In this document: one piece after another, positions 1 to 8,414 of the stretch
Layout: each line of letters begins with the position of its first letter
How positions within the stretch are numbered: the stretch's first letter is position 1
Source of the DNA: Novosphingobium sp. SG919
GTDB lineage: Bacteria; Pseudomonadota; Alphaproteobacteria; Sphingomonadales; Sphingomonadaceae
Direction of reading: 5' to 3'
Assembly (NCBI RefSeq): GCF_012932495.1
Contig: NZ_JABCNG010000001.1
Span: 620,001-684,000, forward strand
Length of the DNA stretch: 64,000 bases
Translations under genes and position numbers: made by a program
The notes under the pieces: model-generated
The model's database searches: none
The model's input: only the letters and a program-made list of their open reading frames with translations
What the model was told of the DNA's origin: nothing

Positions 1-70
1 CAAGCTTAGCCCGAACGGACTTTCGGAAAGAAACAATCCCTCCACCCCCGTTCGTGCTGAGCCTGCCGAG
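1..70. repeat. Interspersed palindromic repeat inside the hrpB frame
   Basis: Bases 48-70 (CCGTTCGTGCTGAGCCTGCC and on) are inverted relative to bases 1-18 (CAAGCTTAGCCCGAACGG), with 15 of 18 positions matching after reverse complementing and about 29 bases between the arms. The left arm is cut by the window edge. The arm resembles the CGTTCGTGCTGAGCTTGTCG-type repeat that I recall as scattered in sphingomonad genomes; this is memory, not a search. The reading frame stays open across it. Confidence 0.6.
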
Positions 71-1060
71 GGCCGCCAGCGCAACGCCGGCCGGCCCCCG
101 CTGGCCGTGCTCTTGGCCGAAGCCTTTCCCGATCGCATCGCCCGCGCGCGCAGTGCGAGTGGCGAGGAGTGGCTCGCTTCGGGCGGGCGGGGCTATCGCC
201 TTGATCCGGCTTCGCCGCTGGCCACTGCGCGCTGGCTGGTGATCGGCGAGGCACAAGGGGAGGCCAAGGGCGCGCGGATCATGAGCGCCCTTGCGCTCGA
301 TGAGGAGGATGTCACCACCTGGCTGGCCCATCGCATGGACCAGCGCCACACCCTGTCATGGAACGCCGCGGAAGGCCGGGTGGAAGCGCGGCTGGAGCGG
401 CGCCTGGGCGCCATCGTGCTGGCGCGCGTGCCCGATCCGGTGCCCGATCCGGCAGCGATGACGGCGCTTTTGCTCGATGTGGTGCGGCGCGAGGGGCTTT
501 CCGCCCTGCCGCTGGGTGGCGCGGCGCAGGCACTGCTGACGCGGGCGCGCTATGCCGGCCTTGCCGCGCTGGATGAAGCTGCGCTGCTCGCCGATCTGGA
601 TGCATGGCTCGCGCCGCTGCTCTCTGGGCGGCGCGATCTGGCGGTGTCGCCAGGCAAGCTGCACGAAGCGCTGGAGAACCGGCTGGACTGGAACGAGCGG
701 CAGGCGCTCGACCGCCTTGCCCCTCCGCAATTCCGCTCGCCCGCAGGCACAACCCACGCGATCGATTATGGCCACGAAGGCGGCCCGGCGGTGGAACTGC
801 GCGTGCAGGCGCTGTTCGGCCTCGACCGCCACCCCATGATCGGCCAGCCGCCGCGCCCGCTGCTGCTCTCGCTCACTTCGCCGGCCGGGCGGCCGATCCA
901 GACGACGGCCGATCTGCCCGCGTTCTGGCGCGGATCGTGGCGCGATGTGGTGAAAGACATGAAGGGTCGCTATCCGCGCCACCGCTGGCCCGACCAGCCC
1001 TGGGCCGAAGACCCCAGCCTGAAAACCCGCAATGCGTTCGAGGCGACACGCAAGGGTTGA
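2..1060 (+). CDS. hrpB: ATP-dependent helicase HrpB, C-terminal part (5' end outside window)
   Basis: DEAH-box helicase of the HrpB family. The frame is open from base 2, so the gene starts before the window; the helicase motor domains are not visible. From about base 98 the protein reads like the HrpB middle region (LAVLLAEAFPDRIARAR) and runs to the HrpB C-terminal domain, with the typical ending around YPRHRWPDQPW and a tail of DPSLKTRNAFEATRKG type. HrpB proteins are usually about 810-830 residues, so roughly the last 320 of this region match. The first 25 or so codons here are encoded by a palindromic repeat and do not look like HrpB. The gene is either intact with an in-frame insertion or disrupted upstream; the window cannot decide. 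A GTG at 107 could serve as an internal start of a fragment. Confidence 0.85.
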   Translation, partial: KLSPNGLSERNNPSTPVRAEPAEGRQRNAGRPPLAVLLAEAFPDRIARARSASGEEWLASGGRGYRLDPASPLATARWLVIGEAQGEAKGARIMSALALDEEDVTTWLAHRMDQRHTLSWNAAEGRVEARLERRLGAIVLARVPDPVPDPAAMTALLLDVVRREGLSALPLGGAAQALLTRARYAGLAALDEAALLADLDAWLAPLLSGRRDLAVSPGKLHEALENRLDWNERQALDRLAPPQFRSPAGTTHAIDYGHEGGPAVELRVQALFGLDRHPMIGQPPRPLLLSLTSPAGRPIQTTADLPAFWRGSWRDVVKDMKGRYPRHRWPDQPWAEDPSLKTRNAFEATRKG

Positions 1061-1157
1061 GCCGGTGCGCCCGATGCACCGGTGGCCGTCGATTTTGCAC
1101 TCTAGGCGCGCCGCCTGCCGTTTTGCAGGATGGCGCCGGCCACAAGGGGAGCGCGCC

Positions 1158-3122
1158 ATGGACACCGATCGCCAGCTGGGCATGGATTGCCCGATCAGCC
1201 GCCGCCAGTTCGTCAATGGCGTGGCCGTGGGCCTTGGAGCGTTGAGCGTCGGGCCACTGGGCCTGCCAGCATCCGCCGCAGAAGTTCCGCTGGCGGCCTA
1301 TCCCCCGGCGCGCACCGGCATGCGCGGGTCGCACCCCGGCGCGTTCGAGGCGGCCCATGCCCTGCGCGATGGCACGCTCAAGCTGGCCGATGCGCAGGAT
1401 GCCGGTGAGGACTATGACCTGGTGATCGTGGGTGGCGGTCTTTCGGGCCTGTCCGCTGCGCACTTCTTTCACCAGCGCATGGGGGCGGGGATGAAAGTCC
1501 TGATCCTCGACAACCACGATGATTTCGGTGGCCATGCCAAGCGCAACGAATTCACCGTCAACGGCCGCCAGCTGGTGGTCAACGGCGGAACGCTCAACAT
1601 CGAAAGCCCGTCGCGCTACAACCGCTGGGCCCAAGGCGTGCTGGACGATCTGGGCGTGGATCTGGCCCGCTTTCGCGCCGCCAACACGGCCGAGGCGGGG
1701 CTCTACCAGAAACTGGGCCTCAAGCACGCCTGGGGGTTCGACAAGGAAACCTTCGGGGCCGATCGCGTGGTGCCATCGGCCGCAAGTGGCTGGCACGGCC
1801 CGGATGCGGCCACGGTGGCGGCGGCGCCGCTTTCTGCTGCGGCCAAGGCGGGCCTTACCCGGTTGCTGGCAACAGACCAGCCCGATTACCTGCCTGGCAT
1901 GGACCGCGCGGCCAAGCTCGATTGGCTGGCGCGCCATTCGTTCCGGCAGTTCCTGATCGAGAAAGTGGGGCTGGACCCGCAGGCCGAATGGTTTTTCAGC
2001 CAGATGGGCTGCGCCAGCTTCTGCGTGGGATCGGATGCCACTCCGGCGCTCTACGCCTGGGTCCAGGGCTATCCCGGCTTTTCCGGCATGGGCCTGGGCG
2101 CGGTGCCGGATCAGCTTTTTGCCGATCTGCCCGGCGGCCAGCACGGGCGGCAGCGCGAAGGCGATCTTTCGGTGCACTTTCCCGATGGCAACGCCACGGT
2201 TGCGCGCTTGCTGGTCAGCCGCCTGGTGCCCGCCAGCACCACCGCGCGCACGCAGGAAGACATGGGCACCGCGGTGTTCGACTATGCCGCGCTGGACCGG
2301 CACGGCCAGCCCACGCGCATTCGCCTGTCCAGCATCGTCGTCAACGTGGCGCACCTGGGCGATCCGGCGAGGGCCGGCGAAGTGGCGGTGCGCTACATGG
2401 CCGGGGGCACCTTGCGCCAGGTGCGCGGCGCGGCGGTGATCCTGGCCAGCTGGAACATGATGATCCCCTACCTGATGCCCGAATTGCCCGAGGCGCAGAA
2501 AGCCGCACTGCATTACGCGGTGAAAGGCCCGCTGGTTTACACCAGCGTCGCGCTGACCAACTGGCGCGCCATGGCCAGGCTGGGCGTGTCGCGCTTTACC
2601 ACGCCGACCATGTTCCACCAGGACGTGGGCCTGACCGAGGCGGTGAGCCTGGGCGGATTGAAGCATGCCGCCAATCCCGATGAACCGGTGGTGCTGCACC
2701 TGGCGAAATACATGACACGCCCGGGCTTGCCCCGTCAGGACCAGCATCGCCTGGGCCGGGCAGACCTGCTCGCGCTCAGCTTTGCCGATTTCGAGCGTGA
2801 GACCCGTGCGCAACTGGTGCGTTTGCTCGGCCCCGGCGGCTTTGACTCACGGCGCGACATTGCCGCGATCACTGTCAATCGCTGGCCGCACGGCTATGCC
2901 TATACCTACAACTCGATCACCGATCCGGTGGAGTGGGTCTATTCCGAAAGCCCCACGCGCCCTTGCGTGATCGCGCGCCAGCCGTTCGGCCTGGTCAGTA
3001 TTGCCAACAGCGATGCTGCGGCCAGCCCGCATACCGATGCCGCGATGCTGGAAGCGCACCGCGCGGTCCAGGAAGTGATCGCGCGGCGCACTTATCCCTT
3101 CGTGCCGCGCCGGGTCTCCTGA
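1158..3122 (+). CDS. Tat-exported FAD-dependent oxidoreductase, spermidine dehydrogenase-like
   Basis: A 654-residue flavoprotein, probably periplasmic. The N-terminus carries a twin-arginine signal (SRRQFVNG, arginines 15-16) followed by a hydrophobic stretch ending near ASAAE. A dinucleotide-binding motif (YDLVIVGGGLSGLSAAHFF, Gly92-Gly97) and the acidic end of the second strand (LILDNHDDFGGHAKRNEF) indicate an NAD_binding_8/amine-oxidase-like FAD fold. The overall pattern (YPPA..TGMRGSHPG near residue 50, then the Rossmann motif) recalls the family annotated in many genomes as spermidine dehydrogenase SpdH or as generic NAD(P)-binding proteins. The substrate is therefore inferred only. The start ATG has GGGGAG five bases upstream. 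It lies 97 bp after hrpB and ends 3 bp from the convergent antiporter gene. Confidence 0.75.
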   Translation: MDTDRQLGMDCPISRRQFVNGVAVGLGALSVGPLGLPASAAEVPLAAYPPARTGMRGSHPGAFEAAHALRDGTLKLADAQDAGEDYDLVIVGGGLSGLSAAHFFHQRMGAGMKVLILDNHDDFGGHAKRNEFTVNGRQLVVNGGTLNIESPSRYNRWAQGVLDDLGVDLARFRAANTAEAGLYQKLGLKHAWGFDKETFGADRVVPSAASGWHGPDAATVAAAPLSAAAKAGLTRLLATDQPDYLPGMDRAAKLDWLARHSFRQFLIEKVGLDPQAEWFFSQMGCASFCVGSDATPALYAWVQGYPGFSGMGLGAVPDQLFADLPGGQHGRQREGDLSVHFPDGNATVARLLVSRLVPASTTARTQEDMGTAVFDYAALDRHGQPTRIRLSSIVVNVAHLGDPARAGEVAVRYMAGGTLRQVRGAAVILASWNMMIPYLMPELPEAQKAALHYAVKGPLVYTSVALTNWRAMARLGVSRFTTPTMFHQDVGLTEAVSLGGLKHAANPDEPVVLHLAKYMTRPGLPRQDQHRLGRADLLALSFADFERETRAQLVRLLGPGGFDSRRDIAAITVNRWPHGYAYTYNSITDPVEWVYSESPTRPCVIARQPFGLVSIANSDAAASPHTDAAMLEAHRAVQEVIARRTYPFVPRRVS

Positions 3123-3125
3123 CGA

Positions 3126-4877
3126 TCAGCTTTCCTGGGCTTGCGGCTCGGTGATGATGCGGTCGCGCGCGGCGCGCATGTCGCCCCCTTCGATCTGGAG
3201 AGTCAGCCGTTCCTTGTCGCGCGCGCGGTACATGTCTTCGGCGCGGGTGATGATTTCCTCGCTCACCCCGGTTTCGGCCAGTGCCAGGCGAGCCATTTTT
3301 ACTGCCGATTCCATCACTTCGCGAATCACCCACTTGGCCGGGGAGCCGCGCAGGCGCACCACGGCGCGCCGATCGAATGCGCGCACGAAGATTGCCGCCT
3401 GGGGGAAGGCATGCTGTACGGCTTCCAGCGCCGCGGCATCCATCTGGTCCCCATCCATGCAGAACAGGATCAGCGCGGCTTCATCGGCCCCGGCCTGGCG
3501 CAGCAGGTCGAGCCGGGTGCCGTCGCCGAAATAGACCTTTGCGCCAAAGCCGCCGGCGATGTCGATCATTTCCACGTCGGTGTCGATCAGCGTGACCGTC
3601 AGCCCACTGGCGTTGAGCATCTGCGCCACGGTCTGGCCAAAGCGGCCATAGCCCACGATCAGCGCATTGGCCGCGTCGCCGGTCGGTCCCTGGCGCTCGC
3701 TTTTCACAGCACGCGGATCGGCGCGCAGCGGCTTGGTCAGGGCCATCAGGAAAGGCGTGGTGGCCATCGACAGCGTGACGATGGCGCCGAACAGGCTGGC
3801 GGCCTCGGGCGCGATCAGTTGCGCGTGCTGCGCCTGGGCAAACAGCACGAAGCCGAATTCGCCGCCCTGGCTCAACAGCAGGCCCAGCGCCAGCGCCCCG
3901 CGCCAGGCCATGCGGAATGCCAGGCCAATGCCCATGATCACCCCGGTCTTCACCGCCACCAGCGCCAGCGCCATGCCCATCACGAACAGCGGGCGTTCGG
4001 CAATGGCATGAAGATCGAGCATCATGCCCACGGCCAGGAAGAACAGGCCGAGCAGGATGGAGCGGAACGGCTCCACATCGGCTTCCAGTTCGTGGCGATA
4101 GGGGCTGTCGGCCAGCATGACCCCGGCGATGAACGCGCCCAGCGCCGTCGAAAGCCCGAGCGCCTCCATCACCGCGGCCGAAGCCATGACGGTGAACAGC
4201 GCGGCGACCACGAACATCTCGCGCTCGCCCAGGTTGCCGATCAGGCGGAACAGCGGCCGGATGAGATAGCGTCCGGCCAGGATCAGGCCGGCGATGGCCA
4301 GCACGGTGTAGAGCGCGAGCTGCCATCCCGGCGGGCCATTGGCTTCGGCCGGGTTGCGGCTCAATGCCGCGATCAGGGTGATCATCGGGATGATCGACAG
4401 GTCCTGGAACAGCAGGATGGCAAAAGTGCGCTCGCCAAACGGGGTGCGCAGCCGGCCCGAGGCCTGGAGCATCGGCAGCACCTGCGCGGTGGACGACAGC
4501 GCCAGCGGCAGGCCCAGGGCAATCGCCGCTGTCAGGCTGAAATCGGTGCCGAAGTTGATCACCGCGGCGATCGCCGCGCCGCACAGCACCACCTGCAACA
4601 GGCCCAGGCCCAGAATGTCGCGCTTCATCCGCCACAGGCGCGTGGGGTTCAGTTCCAGGCCCACCAGGAACAGCAGCAACGTGATGCCCAGTTCGGCAAT
4701 GCCCAGCTTCTGCTCCGCCTCGCCCACCAGGCCCAGCACTTGCGGCCCCACCACCGCGCCCGCCACGAGATAGCCCAGCGTGGCCCCCAGCCCGGCGCGG
4801 CGAAACGCCAGCACAAAGACCATGGCAAAGCCAAGCAGCAGAAATCCATCATGAAGCATCGAGGGGGGCTGGTTCAT
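3126..4877 (-). CDS. KefB/KefC-type monovalent cation:proton antiporter (CPA2)
   Basis: An inner-membrane antiporter of 583 residues. Residues about 8-385 are a Na+/H+-exchanger domain with some twelve hydrophobic segments; GLELNPTRLW near residue 73 and LLFQDLSIIP near 155 are typical of CPA2 proteins. A TrkA-N (RCK) domain follows from about 404 to 520 with the nucleotide-binding motif GYGRFG (409-414) and the acidic residue at the end of the second strand (LIDTD). Length and domain order match KefB/KefC/YbaL. KefB-type gating by glutathione adducts is known for the E. coli members; whether it applies here is not visible. The start chosen is ATG at 4877 (MNQPPSMLHD); MLHD six codons later is an alternative. 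It diverges from the LuxR-type gene and converges on the oxidoreductase gene. Confidence 0.88.
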   Translation of the reverse strand: MNQPPSMLHDGFLLLGFAMVFVLAFRRAGLGATLGYLVAGAVVGPQVLGLVGEAEQKLGIAELGITLLLFLVGLELNPTRLWRMKRDILGLGLLQVVLCGAAIAAVINFGTDFSLTAAIALGLPLALSSTAQVLPMLQASGRLRTPFGERTFAILLFQDLSIIPMITLIAALSRNPAEANGPPGWQLALYTVLAIAGLILAGRYLIRPLFRLIGNLGEREMFVVAALFTVMASAAVMEALGLSTALGAFIAGVMLADSPYRHELEADVEPFRSILLGLFFLAVGMMLDLHAIAERPLFVMGMALALVAVKTGVIMGIGLAFRMAWRGALALGLLLSQGGEFGFVLFAQAQHAQLIAPEAASLFGAIVTLSMATTPFLMALTKPLRADPRAVKSERQGPTGDAANALIVGYGRFGQTVAQMLNASGLTVTLIDTDVEMIDIAGGFGAKVYFGDGTRLDLLRQAGADEAALILFCMDGDQMDAAALEAVQHAFPQAAIFVRAFDRRAVVRLRGSPAKWVIREVMESAVKMARLALAETGVSEEIITRAEDMYRARDKERLTLQIEGGDMRAARDRIITEPQAQES

Positions 4878-5087
4878 GCCCCCTGCCTCGCGCGTGGGGG
4901 GCGGGGCGTCAAGAGGCCCGAGGTATGGGGCCAAAGCCGCGGCATTTGTCGGGACGGGCCGTTGCCACCGGCAAATTGCGCGGTACTGTTGTGGCATTCG
5001 GGGGAAATCGCGCGATTTTTGCTGCAACGGACCATGCCGGATTCACACGGCGGGGCGGAGCGACCACGGCGGGGAAGGGGACACCCG

Positions 5088-6173
5088 GTGTTGATCGACG
5101 ATATTTACGAGGCCGCGTTCGATGCCGCGCACTGTGGTACGATGCTGGAAAGATTGGCGGAACTGGTTGGGGCCGACAGCGCGTTCATCGCCTGGCACGA
5201 TACCCGCAAGTCCGCCCATTTCCGCGCGCATTGGGGCGATGATCCGCACTGGCAGCAGCGCTATGTGGAGGAATTCGTCCACCATGACATCCTGCGCCCG
5301 GTGCTGGCCGCGCAGCACGAAGGCATGCTGGGCACCGTGGCCGAAAAGCTGGACGATCCCGATATCCGGGCGAGCTATTTCTACACCGGCTACATCGCGC
5401 CGCAGGGCATTGTGGACAACATGGCCTGCAACCTGATCAAGCAGCCGACCGTGCACGGCATCGTGGCGTTCATGCGCCGTGCGCCGCGGCCGCGCTTTGG
5501 ATCGGAAGAGGTGGCGGCGATGCGGCCCCTGGTGCCGCATCTGCGCCGCGCGGTGCTGATCCAGAGCCAGTTGATCGCCGCCGCCAACGTGGCCGAGGCG
5601 CACCGGCAGATCGCGCAATCGAGCCGCGCGCACATCGTGCTGCTGAGCAGGACGCTCGACGTGGCCGATGCCGATCCGCGCGTGGCCGCGATGCTGGGCC
5701 TGCGCGTGGGCCAGCCCTTGCGCGCTTCCACCCATGGCCGCGCGCTGGCCACCGCCGTGGCCGATGGCCAGCCGCTGGTGGTAACGCTGGTGGACGAGGA
5801 CGGCACCATGCAGCACTTGCTGTGCGAACCGCAGGCGCTTGGCAATGATCCGTTCGGCGATCTGGCCTTGCCCGATCGGCCCGCCCATGCCCTGCACGTT
5901 TCCGAAGTGGAGCGGCCCCACGCCATCGCTTACGACGCCATCGCCACGCTCTATCAGTTGACTCCCACCGAACAGCGCGTGCTGCGCGCCATGCTCGACC
6001 ATGGCGATGCGGCGGGGCTCAGCGCGGCGCTGGGCATGGGCCGGGCCACCGTGCGCACCCATCTCCACAATGTCTATGCCAAGACTGGCACCGCCGGTTT
6101 CAGCGCGCTGTGCAACTTGGCGCACCGGTTTTCCCGCGCCGTTCTGCCGCGCGGGGACGACCTAAACAGATGA
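5088..6173 (+). CDS. LuxR-family helix-turn-helix transcriptional regulator
   Basis: A cytoplasmic regulator of 361 residues. The C-terminus (YQLTPTEQRVLRAMLDHGDAAG, then ALGMGRATVRTHLHNVYAKTGT) is a LuxR/GerE-type HTH; the terminal LAHRF stretch is the usual dimer helix. The N-terminal 250 residues have no motif I can name; the pattern DSAFIAWHD...YVEEFVHHDILRP...MRPLVPHLRRAVLIQ is common to a group of proteobacterial LuxR-like proteins with an N-terminal sensor-like domain. There is no receiver domain and no convincing acyl-homoserine-lactone-binding signature. GTG at 5088 was chosen because GGGGAAGGGGAC lies just upstream; an in-frame ATG at 5034 is an alternative. The 210 bp to the antiporter start is a divergent promoter region, so the regulator may act on that gene (inference from position only). 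Confidence 0.8.
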   Translation: MLIDDIYEAAFDAAHCGTMLERLAELVGADSAFIAWHDTRKSAHFRAHWGDDPHWQQRYVEEFVHHDILRPVLAAQHEGMLGTVAEKLDDPDIRASYFYTGYIAPQGIVDNMACNLIKQPTVHGIVAFMRRAPRPRFGSEEVAAMRPLVPHLRRAVLIQSQLIAAANVAEAHRQIAQSSRAHIVLLSRTLDVADADPRVAAMLGLRVGQPLRASTHGRALATAVADGQPLVVTLVDEDGTMQHLLCEPQALGNDPFGDLALPDRPAHALHVSEVERPHAIAYDAIATLYQLTPTEQRVLRAMLDHGDAAGLSAALGMGRATVRTHLHNVYAKTGTAGFSALCNLAHRFSRAVLPRGDDLNR

Positions 6174-6301
6174 TGGATGTTGGTTGCGTAATGTTGCGAT
6201 AACCCACGGGAACAGGGGCACGGAGCCGGATGGTGGTGGCCCCCGGTGCCGGGCTGAACGGGCCCTGGCGCGGATTTTCGCAACGTGGGGGATTTATCGT
6301 C

Positions 6302-7153
6302 ATGCAACGATCCATCGGGCATGCGGCCTTGGCCGTGGCCATCGTCACATCGGCCAGCGGGGCTGCTACGGCGGCCAGGGCGCGTGAAGTGCTGGTGGGT
6401 GCCGATCTGCTGGCCGGCGCCGTGCGCGACCGCAGTGGCAATCCCGATCGCAACGGTTTTTCTGGCGGTGCGCTGCCCAGCGTGCAGGTGCGGGGTGATG
6501 CCTGGCTGCTTCAGGGCGATGGCGTGGTCTTCAGCCATGCCGGTGAAGGGCAGTTCGGTGGCGGGGCGCACTTGGGCGCGCGGCTGGGCGAAGGGGGCTA
6601 TCTCGGCGTCTATGGCTCGGCCGTCTCGTTCCATCGTGGCCGCACCACCAGCGCGGGGCGGATCGGGGCGGAAGCACGCTTGGCGCGCGGGCCGTTCACC
6701 CTGGCCGCGATTGCCGGCTATGAAAGGATCGGCAGTGCCCAGATGCTGGTGGCCACCACTTCCACAGACAGGGTCTATGACCGCTATGGGCACGATGGCC
6801 GGTTCTTCAGCATTGCCGATCTGCGCTATGCCCCCGGCGATCGTTTCGCCGTCGCGGCGGGCCACCGCTATATCGGTGGGCGCCATGCCGCCGCGCTGGG
6901 CGCGCAAGTGGGCCTGGGCCGCCATGTGGCGCTGGTGTTCGAGGGGCGCCTGGGCGAAGGCGATTATCGCGGCGTGCTGGGCGGATTGCGGGTGCGCTTT
7001 GGCGGGGGCACGGTGAACAACGGGCTGCTGGAAAACCGCCTGGTCGAAGACCTGTTCGCGCCGGGCAACAGCCGCAGCCAGTTGCTCGATCCGCTGCCGC
7101 CGCCCGACAATGGCGGGGGATGCGGCACCTGCGGGGGCTATTGCGAGCAGTGA
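6302..7153 (+). CDS. Exported protein of unknown function with Cys-rich C-terminus
   Basis: A 283-residue protein with a clear signal peptide (MQRSIGHAALAVAIVTSASG, cleavage near ATAARA). The mature part is rich in Gly and in alternating hydrophobic/polar residues (for example YLGVYGSAVSFHRGRTT, DRFAVAAGHRYIGGRH), which suggests a beta-rich or small beta-barrel outer-membrane protein. It does not end in the usual terminal aromatic residue; instead it ends with a proline-rich linker and GGGCGTCGGYCEQ, with three cysteines in seven residues. I do not recognise the family. An in-frame ATG at 6230 would precede the signal peptide by 24 residues and is less likely. It lies 25 bp upstream of the glycosyltransferase gene, so the two are probably one transcript. 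Confidence 0.6.
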   Translation: MQRSIGHAALAVAIVTSASGAATAARAREVLVGADLLAGAVRDRSGNPDRNGFSGGALPSVQVRGDAWLLQGDGVVFSHAGEGQFGGGAHLGARLGEGGYLGVYGSAVSFHRGRTTSAGRIGAEARLARGPFTLAAIAGYERIGSAQMLVATTSTDRVYDRYGHDGRFFSIADLRYAPGDRFAVAAGHRYIGGRHAAALGAQVGLGRHVALVFEGRLGEGDYRGVLGGLRVRFGGGTVNNGLLENRLVEDLFAPGNSRSQLLDPLPPPDNGGGCGTCGGYCEQ

Positions 7154-7178
7154 AGCGCGCGGGCGCAGCGTGGCGGGG

Positions 7179-8381
7179 ATGAGCCCGCGCATTCTCCTGG
7201 CATGGGAAGGGGGTGCCGGGCGCGGCCACGTCGTCACGCTGGGGCGCGTGGCGCGGGCCATGGCCGGCGTGGCGCAGTGCGATGCCGCGCTGGGGTGGAT
7301 GACCCACGCGGCGGAAATCGCGCCGTGGTGCACGCAGGTGTTCCCCGGCGTGGCGCTGCCCTATGACCGGGCGGGGCGGGCGGCGCGGGGGGCGCCGCCC
7401 AATGCCACCTGGGCCGATTATCTCCATGATTGCGGGCTTGGTGATGGCGCGCGCCTGAAAGCCAACGTGGCCTGGTGGCTCGATACCCTGGCGCGCCGCG
7501 CCATCGACCTGGTGGTGGGCGACTATGCCCCCTGCGCGCTGTTGGCGGCGCGCATTGCGGGCATTTCGGCGCTTGCGATCGGCACGGGATACGGCATTCC
7601 GCCGCCCGGCCTGCACCAGTTCCCGGTGTTCCTGCCCGATTATGCCGCGCGCGAGGCCGACGAGGCGGCAATGGTTGCCACGGTGAACGCAGCGCTTGGC
7701 CCGCTGGGTTTGCCGCGCCTGCACCACTTGCCGGAAATCTATGCGGGATCGGGCGCCATCGTGCGCTCGTTGCCGTTCCTCGATCCCTATGCCGCGCTGC
7801 GCGATGCCGCTGCCTATCTGCCGCCGGTGGCCAGCTATGTGCCGCCGGGCGCGGCCGGTGCGGGCACGCGGGTGTTCTGCTATCTTTCCACCACCGAACT
7901 GGCCCATGCCGGGCTGGTAGAGGCGCTGGTCGGCTGTGGCCTGCCGCTGCTGTGCTATCTGCCCGGCGCCGATCCGGCCATCGTGGCGCAATTGCGCGCG
8001 GCGGGCGCAGAGGTGGCCGATGGGCCGGTGCCGGTGGCCACCATTGCCGCTTCGGCGAGGCTGATGCTCAACAGCGGGCAGCATGGCACGGTGTGCATGG
8101 GGCTGGGCGCGGGCCTGCCGCAAGTGTGCATTCCCCAGCATCTCGAACAGCTCCATGTCGCCCGGCGGCTCGCCGAAACCGGGGCCGCGCGCGTGATTGC
8201 CCCGCGCCATGCCCCGGCCGAAGCGATCATCTCCACCTTGCACGCCGCCTGGCATGACCAGGCCATGGCCCGGCGCGCCCGCGAACTGGCGGCAGACCTG
8301 GCGCCCGTGCTGGCGCAGGACGATGGCCCCTTGCTGCGCGCGCGGCTCATGCCCTGGCTGCCCACGGCGGCGCGCGGCTGA
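7179..8381 (+). CDS. GT1-like glycosyltransferase (UDP-glucuronosyl/MGT type)
   Basis: A 400-residue protein with a GT-B layout. The N-terminal half begins MSPRILLAWEGGAGRGHVVTLGRV, where GGAGRGHV resembles the Gly-rich loop and His of MGT/CalG-type enzymes. The C-terminal half contains a nucleotide-binding region around LMLNSGQHGTVCMGLGAGLPQVCIPQHLEQLHVARRL, equivalent to the H-G-G-x-G-T...P..EQ..NA signature of GT1 enzymes, but with GQHGT in place of HGG. The acceptor is unknown. ATG at 7179 has GGCGGGG just upstream. The neighbour is an exported protein with a cysteine tail, which might be the substrate or a partner; this is inference from adjacency only. Confidence 0.7.
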   Translation: MSPRILLAWEGGAGRGHVVTLGRVARAMAGVAQCDAALGWMTHAAEIAPWCTQVFPGVALPYDRAGRAARGAPPNATWADYLHDCGLGDGARLKANVAWWLDTLARRAIDLVVGDYAPCALLAARIAGISALAIGTGYGIPPPGLHQFPVFLPDYAAREADEAAMVATVNAALGPLGLPRLHHLPEIYAGSGAIVRSLPFLDPYAALRDAAAYLPPVASYVPPGAAGAGTRVFCYLSTTELAHAGLVEALVGCGLPLLCYLPGADPAIVAQLRAAGAEVADGPVPVATIAASARLMLNSGQHGTVCMGLGAGLPQVCIPQHLEQLHVARRLAETGAARVIAPRHAPAEAIISTLHAAWHDQAMARRARELAADLAPVLAQDDGPLLRARLMPWLPTAARG

Positions 8382-8414
8382 CCTTTCCGCCGGCGTTGCA
8401 GTGTGGCAAGCGCG

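Noticed and set aside
873..2813. 646-codon open frame antisense to hrpB and the oxidoreductase gene
   Set aside because: It runs opposite to two well-supported genes, has no domain pattern and shows the His/Arg/Gln-rich composition of antisense frames in G+C-rich DNA.
3141..5033. Long N-terminal extension of the LuxR-type gene
   Set aside because: The extension is antisense to the antiporter gene, which has clear membrane and TrkA-N motifs. A well-placed GTG with a strong ribosome binding site exists at 5088.
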